Shown here: in pieces, positions 1 to 9,443 of the stretch
Numbering within the stretch: position 1 is the stretch's first letter
How the letters are laid out: each line of letters opens with the position of its first letter
From: Streptomyces sp. CB02400
Lineage (GTDB): Bacteria > Actinomycetota > Actinomycetes > Streptomycetales > Streptomycetaceae
Direction of reading: 5' to 3'
Length of the DNA stretch: 64,000 nucleotides
Assembly (NCBI RefSeq): GCF_001905725.1
Contig: NZ_LIWB01000026.1
Location: 1 to 64,000 of the forward strand
Position numbers and translations under genes: made by a program
The notes under the pieces: model-generated
What the model was told of the DNA's origin: nothing
The model's database searches: none
The model's input: only the letters and a program-made list of their open reading frames with translations

Positions 1-591
1 CCACTCCAGCGGACGTGACCCCCGGCGAGTCATGCATCAATGCCGCAAGCGCTTCAAGGAAGCGTTCGAGGCTCTCACGCCACAGCCGCACCGCCTTGTT
101 CCTGTCGGTGTGGAAGATGTCCGTCTGGTCCTCGACGACGGCCTGCGGCCCTATCGCACCGGGACGATCCCGGCGGACGCTCCGCTGCCCCATCTGACCG
201 TCCGCCGGGTCACCGACTGGATCATGTGCCGGCCCGAACACCTCACCGAGACCGAGCGCAAGTGCCTCGACGGGCTGTGCGAGCGCAACCCCGCCCCGGT
301 CACGACCACCCAGTACGTCCGGCGTCTGGCCGCGATGGTGCGCGAACGCCGCAGCGAGCACCTGACCCTCGATGTCCGGCTCGCCGACGTCCGACTCGAC
401 GGACAACGGGAACACCGCACCCTGACCGCCGGCGTACGGCGCGACCGCGCAGCCGTACTCGCCGCCCTGGTCACCGCTCTCACCTCGGGAGCGGTCGAGG
501 GCAACGTCACCAGGATCACACTCTGAAGAGACAGACGTACGGCCGTGCCGACTTCGACCTTCTACGACGCCGAACCCTCCTGCCGCCTTGA
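1..591 (+). pseudogene. ISL3-family transposase, C-terminal relic
   Basis: The reading frame from about 32 to 526 matches the C-terminal half of ISL3-type transposases, including the typical run of Arg-rich helices (VRRLAAMVRERR) and the SGAVEGNVTRI segment that in intact members reads SGxVEGxVNRIK. A one-base deletion near 522 shifts the frame. The family-typical end (KRQTYGRADFDLLRRRTLL) continues in the next frame to a stop at about 591. The N-terminal half lies outside the window or is lost. It is not expected to be functional. Two other ISL3 pieces occur at 20.8-21.3 kb and 38.0-39.5 kb. Confidence 0.75.
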
Positions 592-1032
592 TCGACCGGC
601 CACCACCCCCGAACCAGTGACAGAGCCCGGAAGATGTGCCAGAACCGCTTGGAGTGAACGAAGCCGCATGTCGGTGCGCAGGTCAGCGTGGGGCTGCTGA
701 GGGCGAGTCCTGGGAATCGTGCCGTCTGAAAGCCCGTGCCGCACGGGTCAGGGGACCTAGCCCTGTGGACAGTGGCCTGGCGGATTCTCGCATGAGTGCG
801 CTGGTGTAGGCTGGGTGGGACAGGTGGTACAGGGTTCCGCTGCGGCGCACCAGGCCGCGGTGGCACGCGTCGTCCAGTACGCGCGCGGGGGTCAGGCCGG
901 GAATGTTCATCAAGGGTCTCGGGCCCTCCGTCCGACTTCGCCGGAGTCCAGGTAGAGGTCGGCGCGACGACCGCGCCCCGGCGGTTCACCTGTTACGTGT
1001 CGCTGGGGCGGGGGCAGTTGGTGTGAGCTGGG
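592..1032. other. Gap with no recognisable gene
   Basis: I see no supported gene here. The only open frame of note is a 76-codon stretch on the minus strand (683-913) that resembles no family I recognise and could be the tail of a lost gene. The segment lies just beyond the ISL3 relic. Confidence 0.3.
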
Positions 1033-1392
1033 GTGTCGGTGGTGGGTCGATCGGTCGAGGGACTCCAGGCAGTGGCCGACGAGTACCGGCAGGACATGCC
1101 CGACACCGACGAACGGCGCGGCCGTGCGGCCCGGACACTCGGTCTCGACCCGGCCGGGCTGCCCTCCGAGGCGACCGTTCTGGCCCGGCTCGCGGACTTC
1201 TCCCAGGAACCGGTGGCCGAGGCCCGCCTCGTCGTCGGCTACGAGGGCGATCCGCTCGCCCCCTCTTCGACGCTACCTCCGCCCGCCCTTGACCGAACGG
1301 CCACCGGTGCCCGGCCTGGGCACCAGATCGCCTGGGCCGTTCCCCGCCTGCCTGGACCACCTGGTCGCCAGGTACGTCCGGGAACAACCTAG
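1033..1392 (+). CDS. Hypothetical, probably a gene fragment
   Basis: A GTG-initiated frame of 119 codons. Its first 75 residues have ordinary protein composition (VEGLQAVADEYRQDM, then a segment rich in Ala, Leu and charged residues), but the remainder becomes Pro/Gly/Arg-rich as out-of-frame GC-rich DNA does. A frame change around 1290 is therefore likely. I do not recognise the family. It converges with the hypothetical gene at 1389-1844 and overlaps its stop by a few bases. Confidence 0.25.
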   Translation: MSVVGRSVEGLQAVADEYRQDMPDTDERRGRAARTLGLDPAGLPSEATVLARLADFSQEPVAEARLVVGYEGDPLAPSSTLPPPALDRTATGARPGHQIAWAVPRLPGPPGRQVRPGTT

Positions 1393-1844
1393 GGCCGCGC
1401 GCTACGGGCCAGCCAGGGCGTGAAGTTGGAGTCCAGGACCAGCTCCTTGTACGTCTCGTCCCCGGGCAGCGGCACGATGAGCCACTGGCCGGGCGGGAAC
1501 AGTCGTCCCTTGGTGGTGGCGAGCCCGCCGTAGACGGACCTGAGGAACCCGGGGACGGAATCCCGTGGCACGTCGTGGAACTCCACCCCCTCGACGGTGA
1601 TCCTGGCATCGCCCTCGGGGAACAGCCGGACGCTCACGGCGGGCGACCCCGCCAGCTCCACAAACGCCTCGTGCGGCAGCGAACCGTCGGGATCGAACAC
1701 GGTGAACAGCTCGGCCGACGTGCGCCGCGAGGTCCGGTCCGCGCCGATGTCGTCCGTGACGGACATGCTCACCCCGAACCGCACCGCGATCTCACGAATC
1801 GCCTGGACAGCGGCCTCAGTGGTCGGCAGACGCGCTTTCTCCAT
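1389..1844 (-). CDS. Hypothetical protein, 151 aa
   Basis: The start is taken at the ATG giving MEKARLPTTEAAVQ; the longer upstream extension has no protein-like composition. The product is soluble, with no signal peptide or membrane segment. Its N-terminal helix (AVQAIREIAVRFGV) is followed by a mixed alpha/beta region with alternating hydrophobic strands (AVSVRLFP, ITVEGVEFHDV, WLIVPLPG). I do not recognise a named domain. It resembles uncharacterised single-domain Streptomyces proteins. It is transcribed in the same direction as the FAD oxidoreductase, about 70 bp downstream of that gene's stop, so the two could be co-transcribed. Confidence 0.6.
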   Translation of the reverse strand: MEKARLPTTEAAVQAIREIAVRFGVSMSVTDDIGADRTSRRTSAELFTVFDPDGSLPHEAFVELAGSPAVSVRLFPEGDARITVEGVEFHDVPRDSVPGFLRSVYGGLATTKGRLFPPGQWLIVPLPGDETYKELVLDSNFTPWLARSARP

Positions 1845-1914
1845 GCTCCGATCATGCCGGAGAACCCGGAAGAGGTCTAGACCGGTGCCATTCGCCTGCC
1901 CGGACCCCGCCCGC

Positions 1915-3318
1915 TCAGACCCCGGGTCCCTCCGGTGCCGCGGGAGGCTCCGTCGGTGTCGGCGCCGGCCGAGCGAAGAGGACGGAGCGGGCCACCGGCG
2001 GAGCGAACAGCGCGGAGACGGGTCGGGCGAGCGTGAGTACGGCACGGAAGGCGCCGCCCACGACCGGGTCGCCGGGTGCCCTCTCCTGGACCCGGCGCAG
2101 GTACCAGTCCGCGACCCGGTCCGCGGGGCCGCCGTCGAGGGCGTTGCCAAGGGCACCCGGCATCTTGCGGTCCGCCCCGGCGGAGATGTCCCACGCCTGC
2201 CGGGACGCCGCGAGCAACGCCCGCTGCACGCGCCGGGTCGTAGGCGTACGGCGCGGATCGGCGAGCGCGTCACGCAGGGCGACCGCGCTCATCGCGGCGA
2301 CGGCCATGCCCTGGCCGTAGATCGGGTTGAAGGTGCACAGCGCGTCGCCGGTGGCGAGGAATCCCGCCGACGGGCCGGGCAGGTCGTAGCGGCGGCGGAC
2401 GTTGGCGGTGCGCCGGTAGCCGAATGGCGGGGAGAGCGGTTCGGCCTCGCCCATCCAGCGGTCCAGGAGCGGATGGCCCAGCCGCTTGGTGTACGTCACG
2501 AACTCGTCGTCGTCCGTGGGGGGCTCGTCGCCGCGCAGCCCGGAGACGATCACCAGGTGGGTACCGTCCTCCAGGGGCAGCGCACCGCCGCCGTGCAGCT
2601 GGGAGGGGCCGGGATAGACGTAGTACCCGACGGTCGCACCGTCGAGAACCCCCTTCGGGCCGCGGTAGACGCGGGAGGCGTAGGCGAGCCCCGTGTCGAG
2701 GGTCTCCTCGTGTGGGGCCGCGGCGCCGATCTCGGCGAGCCACTGCGGGGCCTTCGTACCGGCGCCGGAGGCATCGACGACCAGGTCGGCCTCCAACGCC
2801 CGGGGTTCTGCGCGCGTGTCCCCGGACCGCTCCCGCAGCAGCACGCCCCGCACCCGCGAGGCGTCACCGAGGAGCCCCACGACATCGGTGCCCTCCACGG
2901 TGCCGATCAGCGGATTGGCGAGAACCCGCCGCCGTACCAGCTCCTCCAGTTGCGCGCGGGACCCGGTGTAGATGTGTGTGGAGGCGGACAGCCGGCGGAA
3001 CCAGCGCCCGGCCTGCCAGAGCACCAGGTCCGACGGCATGCCCACCCACGGCGCGCCCGCCTCCCGCAGCTCTGCGAGGAAGCCCGGCAGCAGCGCTTCC
3101 ATAGCCACCTGCCCGCCCTGCAGCAGCACATGGGGATGGCGTCCCTGAGGCACCCCGGGCCGCGGCTCGGCACCGCCCGGGAGCCGGTCCCGCTCGACGA
3201 CGGTCACCCGGTCGGCGTGCCCGGCCAGCACATGTGCCGCGAGCAGCCCCGCGAGGCTCCCACCCACGACCACCACATGCCGCCCACCCCGACGGTCCGC
3301 ACCTACGGCAGAGTTCAC
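1915..3318 (-). CDS. FAD-dependent oxidoreductase/monooxygenase
   Basis: A 467-residue flavoprotein of the PHBH-like (2-polyprenyl-6-methoxyphenol hydroxylase) superfamily. The N-terminus carries the dinucleotide-binding strand-turn-helix VVVVGGSLAGLLAAH followed by VTVVERD, the acidic end of the second strand. A VVDASGAGTK segment sits mid-protein. Near residue 330 the FAD-ribityl motif GDALCTFNPIYGQGM is clear. The family includes polyketide hydroxylases and epoxidases such as LasC-type enzymes; here no biosynthetic gene neighbours survive, so the substrate is unknown. I chose the GTG at 3318 because GGGAG lies about 7 bases upstream; an alternative GTG at 3345 adds nine residues. Length is normal for the family. 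Confidence 0.8.
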   Translation of the reverse strand: MNSAVGADRRGGRHVVVVGGSLAGLLAAHVLAGHADRVTVVERDRLPGGAEPRPGVPQGRHPHVLLQGGQVAMEALLPGFLAELREAGAPWVGMPSDLVLWQAGRWFRRLSASTHIYTGSRAQLEELVRRRVLANPLIGTVEGTDVVGLLGDASRVRGVLLRERSGDTRAEPRALEADLVVDASGAGTKAPQWLAEIGAAAPHEETLDTGLAYASRVYRGPKGVLDGATVGYYVYPGPSQLHGGGALPLEDGTHLVIVSGLRGDEPPTDDDEFVTYTKRLGHPLLDRWMGEAEPLSPPFGYRRTANVRRRYDLPGPSAGFLATGDALCTFNPIYGQGMAVAAMSAVALRDALADPRRTPTTRRVQRALLAASRQAWDISAGADRKMPGALGNALDGGPADRVADWYLRRVQERAPGDPVVGGAFRAVLTLARPVSALFAPPVARSVLFARPAPTPTEPPAAPEGPGV

Positions 3319-3595
3319 CGGCCCACTCCCTGGTCGCCCCGACACCGAGTCGGCACAAGTATCCCACCGTCCAGGTCAGGTTGACCGAGTTTCAGCCCTT
3401 CTGCCCCCGTCGGGGGGCGCAGCACAAGCCGAGAGGTTCGGCGGGGCTATGGATCTTGAACCCGCACTGACTTGACCTTTGATGTGCGCCGTCGAACGGT
3501 ACGTCGTACTTGATCAATCGGTTCGGTAACCGCCGTACACGGAAGTGGCCTTCGTCCGAACATGTGCTCCGGCCGAGGGACACACACGTCCAGCA

Positions 3596-4790
3596 CGAAG
3601 GCCGCGAGGACGAGCCTGCTGCATCACGATGCCCGGCGAGAGCCGTTGGCGGAACTGTCACGCTTCCGGGCGCGTTCTACTCCTGTCCCACCACCCGTTC
3701 GGATGCCTTGTTCGAGCTTGCCGATGCGGTTTTGTGCGGAGGCGGGCCGGTGAGGTCACTGGCCGAGCTGTCGCTGGTGGGCGAACACCGCCGTGGTCAC
3801 GGAGGGCTCTACGCCGCCCCTCGCCAAGGGCCAGGTCGACGCGGACCGGATGCGACGAGCCCTTGCCTCGGTGCCGCTGCCCCGGTCGGCGGATGGCCGG
3901 CTGGTCCTGGCCATCGACGTCACTTGCCGGCTGCGGCCGGGTGCCCACACCTCACCACAACGGATCCTGTGTCACACCTACGGTCGGGGAAAGGACCAGC
4001 ACATCCCCGTTCCCGGCTGGCCTTGCTCGATCGTCTGCGTGCTGGAACCCGGCCGCAGCTCGTGGACCGCACCACTGGACGCGTTGCGACTTGCGCCCGG
4101 GGACGACACCGCCAGCGTCACCGCCCGGCAGCTGCGCGAACTGCTCCTGCGGTTGATCGCGCAGGAGCAGTGGCAGATGGACGATCCTGACGTCCTCGTC
4201 AGCGCAGATGCCGGATATGACGCATCCCGCCTCGCCTTTCTGCTGAAGGATCTGCCGGTGCAGGTGCTGGCCCGGATGCGCTCGGACCGTGTCCTGCGCA
4301 GGCCCGCACCACCGCGGCAGCCTCACGCTACGGGCCGCCCGCCCCGGCACGGCGGCGAGTTCGTCTTCGGCCGGCCCGATACCTGGGGCACCCCGGACAC
4401 TGAAACCGTTACCGACACGCGCCTCTGCGGCACCGCCCTTGCACGCTCCTGGGATCGTCTCCGCCCCAAGCTCACCCACCGCTAGTCCTGGCCCGCGGCC
4501 GACGGCACTTCTCCCCGGCCACTGGCAGCAGACCGTCGCCGTTCTTGGGAGAAACGCGCACCCGCCGGACGCCTCTCACCCACCCGCGTTCGCCGTGACT
4601 TCCGGCACATCCGCCCACAAGATGCCTGCCCGGCCAGAGCACAAACCCTCTCGCCCCGGCCTGGGACGACCCCTGGGCCGAAGGAACACCCGGCCCACAC
4701 CCCGCCACGACGTGCCCCCCCCCGCACGAGACGGACGACGAAGCAGCGAACGAAGAAGTCAACCACCCCACGGCCCCGCCGCACAGGCCA
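3596..4790 (+). pseudogene. Decayed NF041680/IS701-like transposase
   Basis: Three consecutive frames together give the N-terminal half of the NF041680 transposase family. They read EPLAELSRFRA, then ALFELADAVLC with LVGEHRRGHGGLYAA, then from about 3825 a long frame with VLAIDVTCRLRPGAHT (first catalytic Asp), CHTYGRGKDQHIPVPGWP and VLVSADAGYDASRLAFLL (second Asp). After RLRPKLTHR (4482) about 300 bp of the family sequence, including the catalytic Glu region, is missing. The C-terminal segment RLSPTRVRRDFRHIRP resumes near 4560-4720. At least two frameshifts plus an internal deletion make it dead. An inverted GGCCTTCGT/ACGAAGGCC pair at 3549-3603 may mark the left end. Confidence 0.7.
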
Positions 4791-4799
4791 GAGATCAAG

Positions 4800-5132
4800 T
4801 CAGGTACGAGGCAGTGAGGCATGGATGCGGGCGATGGCCCTCAGCACCTCGTCATGGTTCTTGGCCTGCTGCATCCATGCGGGCAGGCGGGCCACCACGG
4901 TCATCTTTCGGCCGTGGTCGTGCCAAGGAATCCCTTCGCGCAGCGGTGCCCGCGCGAATCGTCTGATCAGGTCCAGGTGTCCCAGGCCGTAGGCCCGTAC
5001 CCACCTGTGCCGGGTCTCGGTCTGCGCCAGGTACGGACATCGAAGTACGGGTCTGTGGCCGGCGCGTGCCGATCCCGGTGCAAGGCCACACCGCGACGAC
5101 TCCATTCCTTCGCCATCCCGCAGCTCCGACAT
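4800..5132 (-). CDS. Unrecognised ORF, 110 aa
   Basis: An open frame with a plausible soluble-protein C-terminal half (EVLRAIARIHASLP, LREGIPWHDHGRKMTVVARLPAWM) but no family I recognise. It abuts the 3' end of the decayed transposase and may be a truncated host gene. No convincing ribosome-binding site was seen. Confidence 0.2.
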   Translation of the reverse strand: MSELRDGEGMESSRCGLAPGSARAGHRPVLRCPYLAQTETRHRWVRAYGLGHLDLIRRFARAPLREGIPWHDHGRKMTVVARLPAWMQQAKNHDEVLRAIARIHASLPRT

Positions 5133-5330
5133 AAAAGACGCCTTGATGCGAAGAGGCTTTGGTCGTGCACCCCGGACGGGTCTGGTGCTGTACCGACGTA
5201 AGGAAGTCGAACTTCGTGCTGCGAGGGTCCCGGAACCGGTGGTGCGTGGAGATCGAACTCATCGAACCAGTATGCGATCCGGCGCCGAGGCCTCCTACGG
5301 GTTAAAAATCAAGCTAAAACCTGTTGCAGA

Positions 5331-5472
5331 ACGAGATCAGCGCTGGTTTCCCGCCGTGTTCCTGCCTGCCGAGAGCTTCTCTTTGTCCGGTTTCCTGGCG
5401 ACTGCCGGTGCTTGTTGATCTCGCGTGCGAGGCATTGCGCGATCTTCCGGACCGTTCTGCAACACCCTTCAG
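5331..5472. repeat. Short element bounded by GTTGCAGAACG inverted repeats
   Basis: GTTGCAGAACGAGATC at the left is mirrored by GATCTTCCGGACCGTTCTGCAAC at the right, giving an imperfect inverted-repeat pair about 130 bp apart. The right end (5454-5472, GTTCTGCAACACCCTTCAG) is nearly identical to IS5-type ends at 41047-41065 and 59032-59050. It therefore looks like a MITE-like or deletion derivative of that IS5-type element, with no transposase left inside. Confidence 0.45.
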
Positions 5473-5683
5473 CTGCCAGGTGTCCCACTAATGGCCGAAG
5501 CCGGCAGGACGTGCCAGGTGCGTCGTGAGTTGCTGAAAAGACGACACCGGTGCTGATGCGCACCCGACAACCCGAACTTCGCCAGGTGGCCGCCCCGCGT
5601 CCTCCGAGCCAGTCGAGGAGGCACCACGTAGTGCGCTGGTGAGGAAGGAAGTCGGGGGCGGGCCCGAGCCTCAGGAGCGGTAG

Positions 5684-6679
5684 ATGAGCGCAGACAGTCA
5701 CGGAGCCGGTGTCGTAGAAGTCGTCCTCGGACCGGATCGCCAGGCGGGAGATGGGACGGAGGAACTGCGGGCAGGTTTCGCCGAGCGGCCCCGTCGGATC
5801 CCGCACCGCTACGGATACGACGCGGCAGGATCGCAATTGTTCGAGGAGATCAGCCGCTTGCCCGCGTACTACCCTCCGCGCTCAGAACGCAAGCTGTTGC
5901 GGGCCCATGGGAGCGACGTAGCGCGTCTGTCGAACGCCACCGAACTCGTCGACCTCGGAGCCGGCAGCGCGGAGAAGTCGGAGATCCTGCTGGCGGCCAT
6001 GGACGCGAACAGGACCCTTCACGGCTACACGGGAATCGATGTGAGTCTCCGGCCGCTGCGGGCGGCCGCCCTGCGCATCAGGGCCCGGTGGCCGACGGCC
6101 CGTGTCACGGTCGTACACGGCGACTTCGCTACCGCTCTGCCGTGGATCCAAGGCCGCGGGACGGGGCGCCTCATGGCGATGCTCGGCAGCACCTTCGGGT
6201 GCCTGACACCGCCCGAGCGGTTCGCCTTCCTGCGCACTCTGCGGGCCTGCTGCGGGCCGTGCGACCACATTCTGCTCTGCGCCGACCTCTTCCAGCCGGT
6301 GAACACCGTGCGCCGGGCGTACCAGGCCGGATACAAGGGGGAACGGCCGGTGCGCCGACTGTTCGCCCTCAATACCCTGGCTCACCTCAACAGAGCATAT
6401 GGGGCCGATTTCGACCTCGGTTGCTTCGAACCGGAAGTGGTCTACGACGTCCCCCTCCGGCAGATACGGGGCGAGATCCGTAGTACCAGGCGGCAGCAGG
6501 TGGCTCTCCCAGGCCTCGGCCTGACTCTCGACTTCGCCAAGGACGAGACGCTCGTTCACGATGTTCTGCACAAATTCGAGCTGAGCGAACTGGTGCGCGA
6601 GCTGGAATCTTTCGGGTTCCGATACCGTCGGCACTGGGTGGAGCGGGAATGTCAGTACGCGGCCGTGCTGCTGACCTGA
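5684..6679 (+). CDS. EgtD-like SAM-dependent methyltransferase with altered pocket
   Basis: A 331-residue protein of the Methyltransf_33 family, whose characterised member EgtD trimethylates histidine to hercynine for ergothioneine. The fold markers are in order: YDAAGSQLFEEISRLPAYY, DLGAGSAEKSE (SAM loop), YTGIDVS, VHGDF, LGSTFGCLTPPERFAFL, ADLFQPV, LNRAYGADFDL, and DFAKDETLVHDVLHKFE. Compared with EgtD as I remember it, GGTIGN reads GSTFGC and the TEIS segment reads HDVL. The residues that bind the histidine amino-carboxylate and imidazole (Asn166, Glu282, Ser284 in the mycobacterial enzyme) thus appear replaced, while the SAM side is kept. No egtA, B, C or E gene is nearby. GGAG lies 7 bp before the ATG. 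Probably a paralogue acting on another amino acid or amine. Confidence 0.8.
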   Translation: MSADSHGAGVVEVVLGPDRQAGDGTEELRAGFAERPRRIPHRYGYDAAGSQLFEEISRLPAYYPPRSERKLLRAHGSDVARLSNATELVDLGAGSAEKSEILLAAMDANRTLHGYTGIDVSLRPLRAAALRIRARWPTARVTVVHGDFATALPWIQGRGTGRLMAMLGSTFGCLTPPERFAFLRTLRACCGPCDHILLCADLFQPVNTVRRAYQAGYKGERPVRRLFALNTLAHLNRAYGADFDLGCFEPEVVYDVPLRQIRGEIRSTRRQQVALPGLGLTLDFAKDETLVHDVLHKFELSELVRELESFGFRYRRHWVERECQYAAVLLT

Positions 6680-6819
6680 GGAGCTCTCGAAGAGCCGTTG
6701 TGTGGCCCACGCGCTCTGAAGCGTCTGACGGCAAGCACTCAGAGGGCATTTGAAGTAGGCAGATTATCCTTGATGCCCTAGTTATTTCCTCTTCGGGTGG
6801 GAGTGGGCTACTTTCAACC

Positions 6820-7606
6820 TCATGCTGAAGCGCGGTGAAGGGCGAGGAATGCCTTCACGACATCGGTGATGCGGTTGGTGCTGCAGCGGAGTTTCCCAGC
6901 AGGCGCCGGCCTTTCAAAGCGGCCATGGCCTGCTCGCCGACACAGCGGGTCTTGGCGTGGGTGGTGTTGTGCCGTCGCTTCCACCGCTTGAGCCGACGGC
7001 CCCGGAACGGGGCACGAACGGAGCGGCCGGTGCCCTGATGCGCCTTGTCCGCCTTGTCCGCTCGGCACTTGAGTCCCGCCTCCGTGAGGACCTGGACATT
7101 CATCCCGTGCCGCTTGTGCTTTCCGGAGCAGTACGGGGGGCGTCCGCGGCGATCCGGTCGATCGACAGCACAGTGCCGTCCAGGATCACGAAGGCCTTCG
7201 TCCGTGCCGTCTCCATAGCCTCGGCCGGACTCGGCACGAGGGGGCGAGCACTTCAACGGCCTCGTGCACGGAGTGATAGACGGTCGCGACGCCGACGCCG
7301 AACCCGGCGGCAAGCTGTACGTAGGTGTCGCCGTACCGCAGATGGGTCAGGGCCGGCAGGGCCCGTCGTCCGGTAGCCGGGCGCCGCCACCGAGTGCCGA
7401 CCTCCCGTCGACGGACGACGAGTTGCCCGGTCAGGTACCGCAGGGCGCGGCTGGACAGATCCATGGACGACGGGCAGACAAGCACGGAAGCTCCCGGCGG
7501 CAAGGATGATCTTGGTCGAGACCCCGTCTGCCAGGAGCTTCGTCGTTCCGTGCAGCCTCCGCCGCCCACACCCGGGCGCCACCGTCAGGTTGGAAATGGC
7601 TCAGTG
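6820..7606 (-). pseudogene. IS5-family (DDE_Tnp_4) transposase relic, copy A
   Basis: Minus-strand pieces read LVCPSSMDLSSRALRYLTGQLV, LTHLRYGDTYVQLAAGFGVGV and ATVYHSVHEAVEVLAP, then in another frame RHGMNVQVLTEAGLKC and RAPFRGRRLKRWKRRHNTTH. The end, KLRCSTNRITDVVKAF, lies in a third frame. A block between NVQVLT and EAGLKC (normally containing the second catalytic region) is deleted. The left terminal sequence at 7584-7606 (CGTCAGGTTGGAAATGGCTC) matches ends of related relics at 13.8, 33.3 and 60.6 kb. Confidence 0.7.
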
Positions 7607-7837
7607 ATTGGCCGCCCGGTGCCCCACGACGACTCGGCTGCCAATAAGGAATTTCGAATGATCGCTTTATAGGGAATCGATAGCGAGGTCGTCCGTGGGA
7701 AGCACCGGCAACACCACCGCACGAAGGCATCGCATGACTGCGATCCGGGCCGGAATCGACGCAGGCGGAACCGGCTCTTCGCAGTTGAGGGCGTAGCGCC
7801 GAGAACGCAGAGCTGTTGGACGGTTGGATGTGAGTCG
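7607..7837. other. Intergenic gap
   Basis: I see no gene in this stretch between the IS5 relic and the HxlR stop. A short AT-richer patch (7645-7680) around AATTTCGAATGATCGCTTTA stands out from the GC-rich surroundings but carries no motif I can assign. Confidence 0.3.
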
Positions 7838-8284
7838 TCAGGAGGTACGAGATTCGTAGTTCTCGCGGTTTGCGAGGACCTCGGCCATGTGGGTCTGTGC
7901 CCAGTTCCTGAGTCCGCGCGTCATGTGGTGGAGCGAGAGGCCGAGGTCGGTCAGCTCGTAGGAGACGGTCACGGGGACGGTCGGCGTCACGGTGCGGGTG
8001 AGCAGACCATCGTGCTCCAGCGACCGTAGCGTCTGGGTCAGCATCTTCTGGCTGACCCCGGCCAGAAGACGAGAGATCTCGGAGTAACGCATCGCCTTCG
8101 GGGCGTCTGCGTGTGCTGCACCGGGAGGTCCAGGATTGTTGTCGCCGCCCAGCGCGCACAGGATCAGGACGACCCACTTGTCCGAGATTCGGTCGAGCAG
8201 TTGCCGGCTGGGGCAGCCTGCCAGGAACGCGTTGTACTCCACCTTGGCCTGAGCCCTCTTCTGGGCCGCCTTCATCGTCGTCAC
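7838..8284 (-). CDS. HxlR-family transcriptional regulator
   Basis: A 148-residue winged-helix repressor or activator. It has the family's N-terminal Cys (AGCPSRQLLDRISDKWVVLI) and the recognition region RYSEISRLLAGVSQKMLTQT followed by RSLEHDGLLTR. The wing and C-terminal dimer helix (VSYELTDLGLSLHHMTRGLR) are present. A Gly/Pro/Ala-rich insertion of about 15 residues between the first helices (DNNPGPPGAAHADAP) is not usual for the family. The GTG at 8284 is preferred because GAGAGG sits 8 bases upstream; an upstream GTG would overlap that site. It is divergent from the aldo-keto reductase and probably controls it through the palindrome at 8332-8348. Members often sense electrophiles or oxidants through the conserved Cys. 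Confidence 0.88.
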   Translation of the reverse strand: MTTMKAAQKRAQAKVEYNAFLAGCPSRQLLDRISDKWVVLILCALGGDNNPGPPGAAHADAPKAMRYSEISRLLAGVSQKMLTQTLRSLEHDGLLTRTVTPTVPVTVSYELTDLGLSLHHMTRGLRNWAQTHMAEVLANRENYESRTS

Positions 8285-8331
8285 TGATCGCACCTCTCAC
8301 CAATGGGTGGGTTACGCACTCCAAAGTGCCT

Positions 8332-8348
8332 ACTTCCCGACGGGAAGT
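8332..8348. promoter_or_regulatory. Palindromic operator between HxlR and AKR genes
   Basis: ACTTCCCGACGGGAAGT is an inverted repeat with two perfect 8-bp arms around one central base, in the 132-bp divergent intergenic region. A second short inverted pair, GCACT-N4-AGTGC, lies at 8316-8329. Both are plausible binding sites for the adjacent HxlR protein; the assignment is inference from position. Confidence 0.45.
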
Positions 8349-8416
8349 TTCTCTCCAATGCTGATGCAGGGAGGCGGCAGGCGCCACTCCCCGAGTGCAC
8401 GACGAAAGGCAACACG

Positions 8417-9289
8417 ATGAGCACACCCTCCCTCTCTCTTCCCGGCGGCACCTGGACTCTGGGTGACCTGACCGTCACCCGGTTCGGCTACGGTGCCATG
8501 CAACTGGCCGGCCCGTGGGTGATGGGGCCGCCCGCCGATCACGAGGGCGCCCTGGCCGTTCTGCGTGAAGCGGTCGACCTCGGTGTCACCCACATCGACA
8601 CCAGCGATGCCTACGGGCCGCGGGTCACCAACGAATTGATCCGTGAGGCACTGCACCCCTATCCCGAGTCGCTGCACATCGTGACCAAGGTGGGCGCGAC
8701 CCGCGACGAACAGGGTGGCTGGCCTCCGGCCCGGCGACCCGAAGATCTGCGCCGTCAGGTCCACGACAACCTCAGGTCCCTCCGGCTCGACGTACTCGAC
8801 CTGGTCAACCTCCGACTCGGCAACGCCGAAGGTCCCCAGCCCGGCTCGCTCGCCGAGGCGTTCGAGACGCTCGTCGAACTCCAGCAGCAGGGCCTGATCC
8901 GCCACCTCGGAGTCAGCAACGCCACAGAGGAGCAGGTCACCGAGGCGCAGAGCATCGTGCCGATCGTGTGCGTGCAGAACATGTACAACCTCGTCCACCG
9001 CCACGACGACAAGCTCATCGACCGGCTCGCCACCGACGGCGTCGCGTACGTGCCCTTCTTCCCCCTCGGGGGTTTCACCCCGCTCCAGTCCTCGGCGCTC
9101 TCGGCGGTCGCCGCCCGACTGGAGGCGACACCGATGTCCGTCGCACTGGCCTGGCTGCTGCAGCGATCACCGAACGTCCTGCTCATCCCCGGCACGTCAT
9201 CGACGGCACACCTGCGCGAGAACATCGCCGGCGCGGGACTCGCCCTCTCTCATGAGGACTTGACCGAGCTGGAGGACATCGGCCGCTGA
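8417..9289 (+). CDS. Aldo/keto reductase
   Basis: A 290-residue NAD(P)H-dependent TIM-barrel oxidoreductase. The N-terminal part shows GYGAMQLAGP and the catalytic Asp/Tyr in THIDTSDAYGPRVTNELI. The Lys is in HIVTKVGA. The segment that holds the fourth catalytic residue (usually LHR) reads DLVNLRLGN, so the His is replaced, as in several Streptomyces AKRs related to Tas/YajO. The C-terminal cofactor clamp is LLIPGTSSTAHLRENI. Start at the ATG with GAAAGG 7 bases upstream. Divergent from the HxlR gene, a common arrangement for inducible detoxification reductases; the natural carbonyl substrate cannot be told. Confidence 0.9.
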   Translation: MSTPSLSLPGGTWTLGDLTVTRFGYGAMQLAGPWVMGPPADHEGALAVLREAVDLGVTHIDTSDAYGPRVTNELIREALHPYPESLHIVTKVGATRDEQGGWPPARRPEDLRRQVHDNLRSLRLDVLDLVNLRLGNAEGPQPGSLAEAFETLVELQQQGLIRHLGVSNATEEQVTEAQSIVPIVCVQNMYNLVHRHDDKLIDRLATDGVAYVPFFPLGGFTPLQSSALSAVAARLEATPMSVALAWLLQRSPNVLLIPGTSSTAHLRENIAGAGLALSHEDLTELEDIGR

Positions 9290-9443
9290 ACGCCCCAGAG
9301 CTGAACGGCCCACGAGCCACGACCGGCGCCACCGTTCAAGCCTCGGCCCCGGTCGCCTTCGTGCGACCGGGCCGAAGCGGGACGATTCGCCACTGGGGGT
9401 GCCCGTCCCCGGTGCGGCCCGGAGCAGGCGGGGTGACGTTCAC

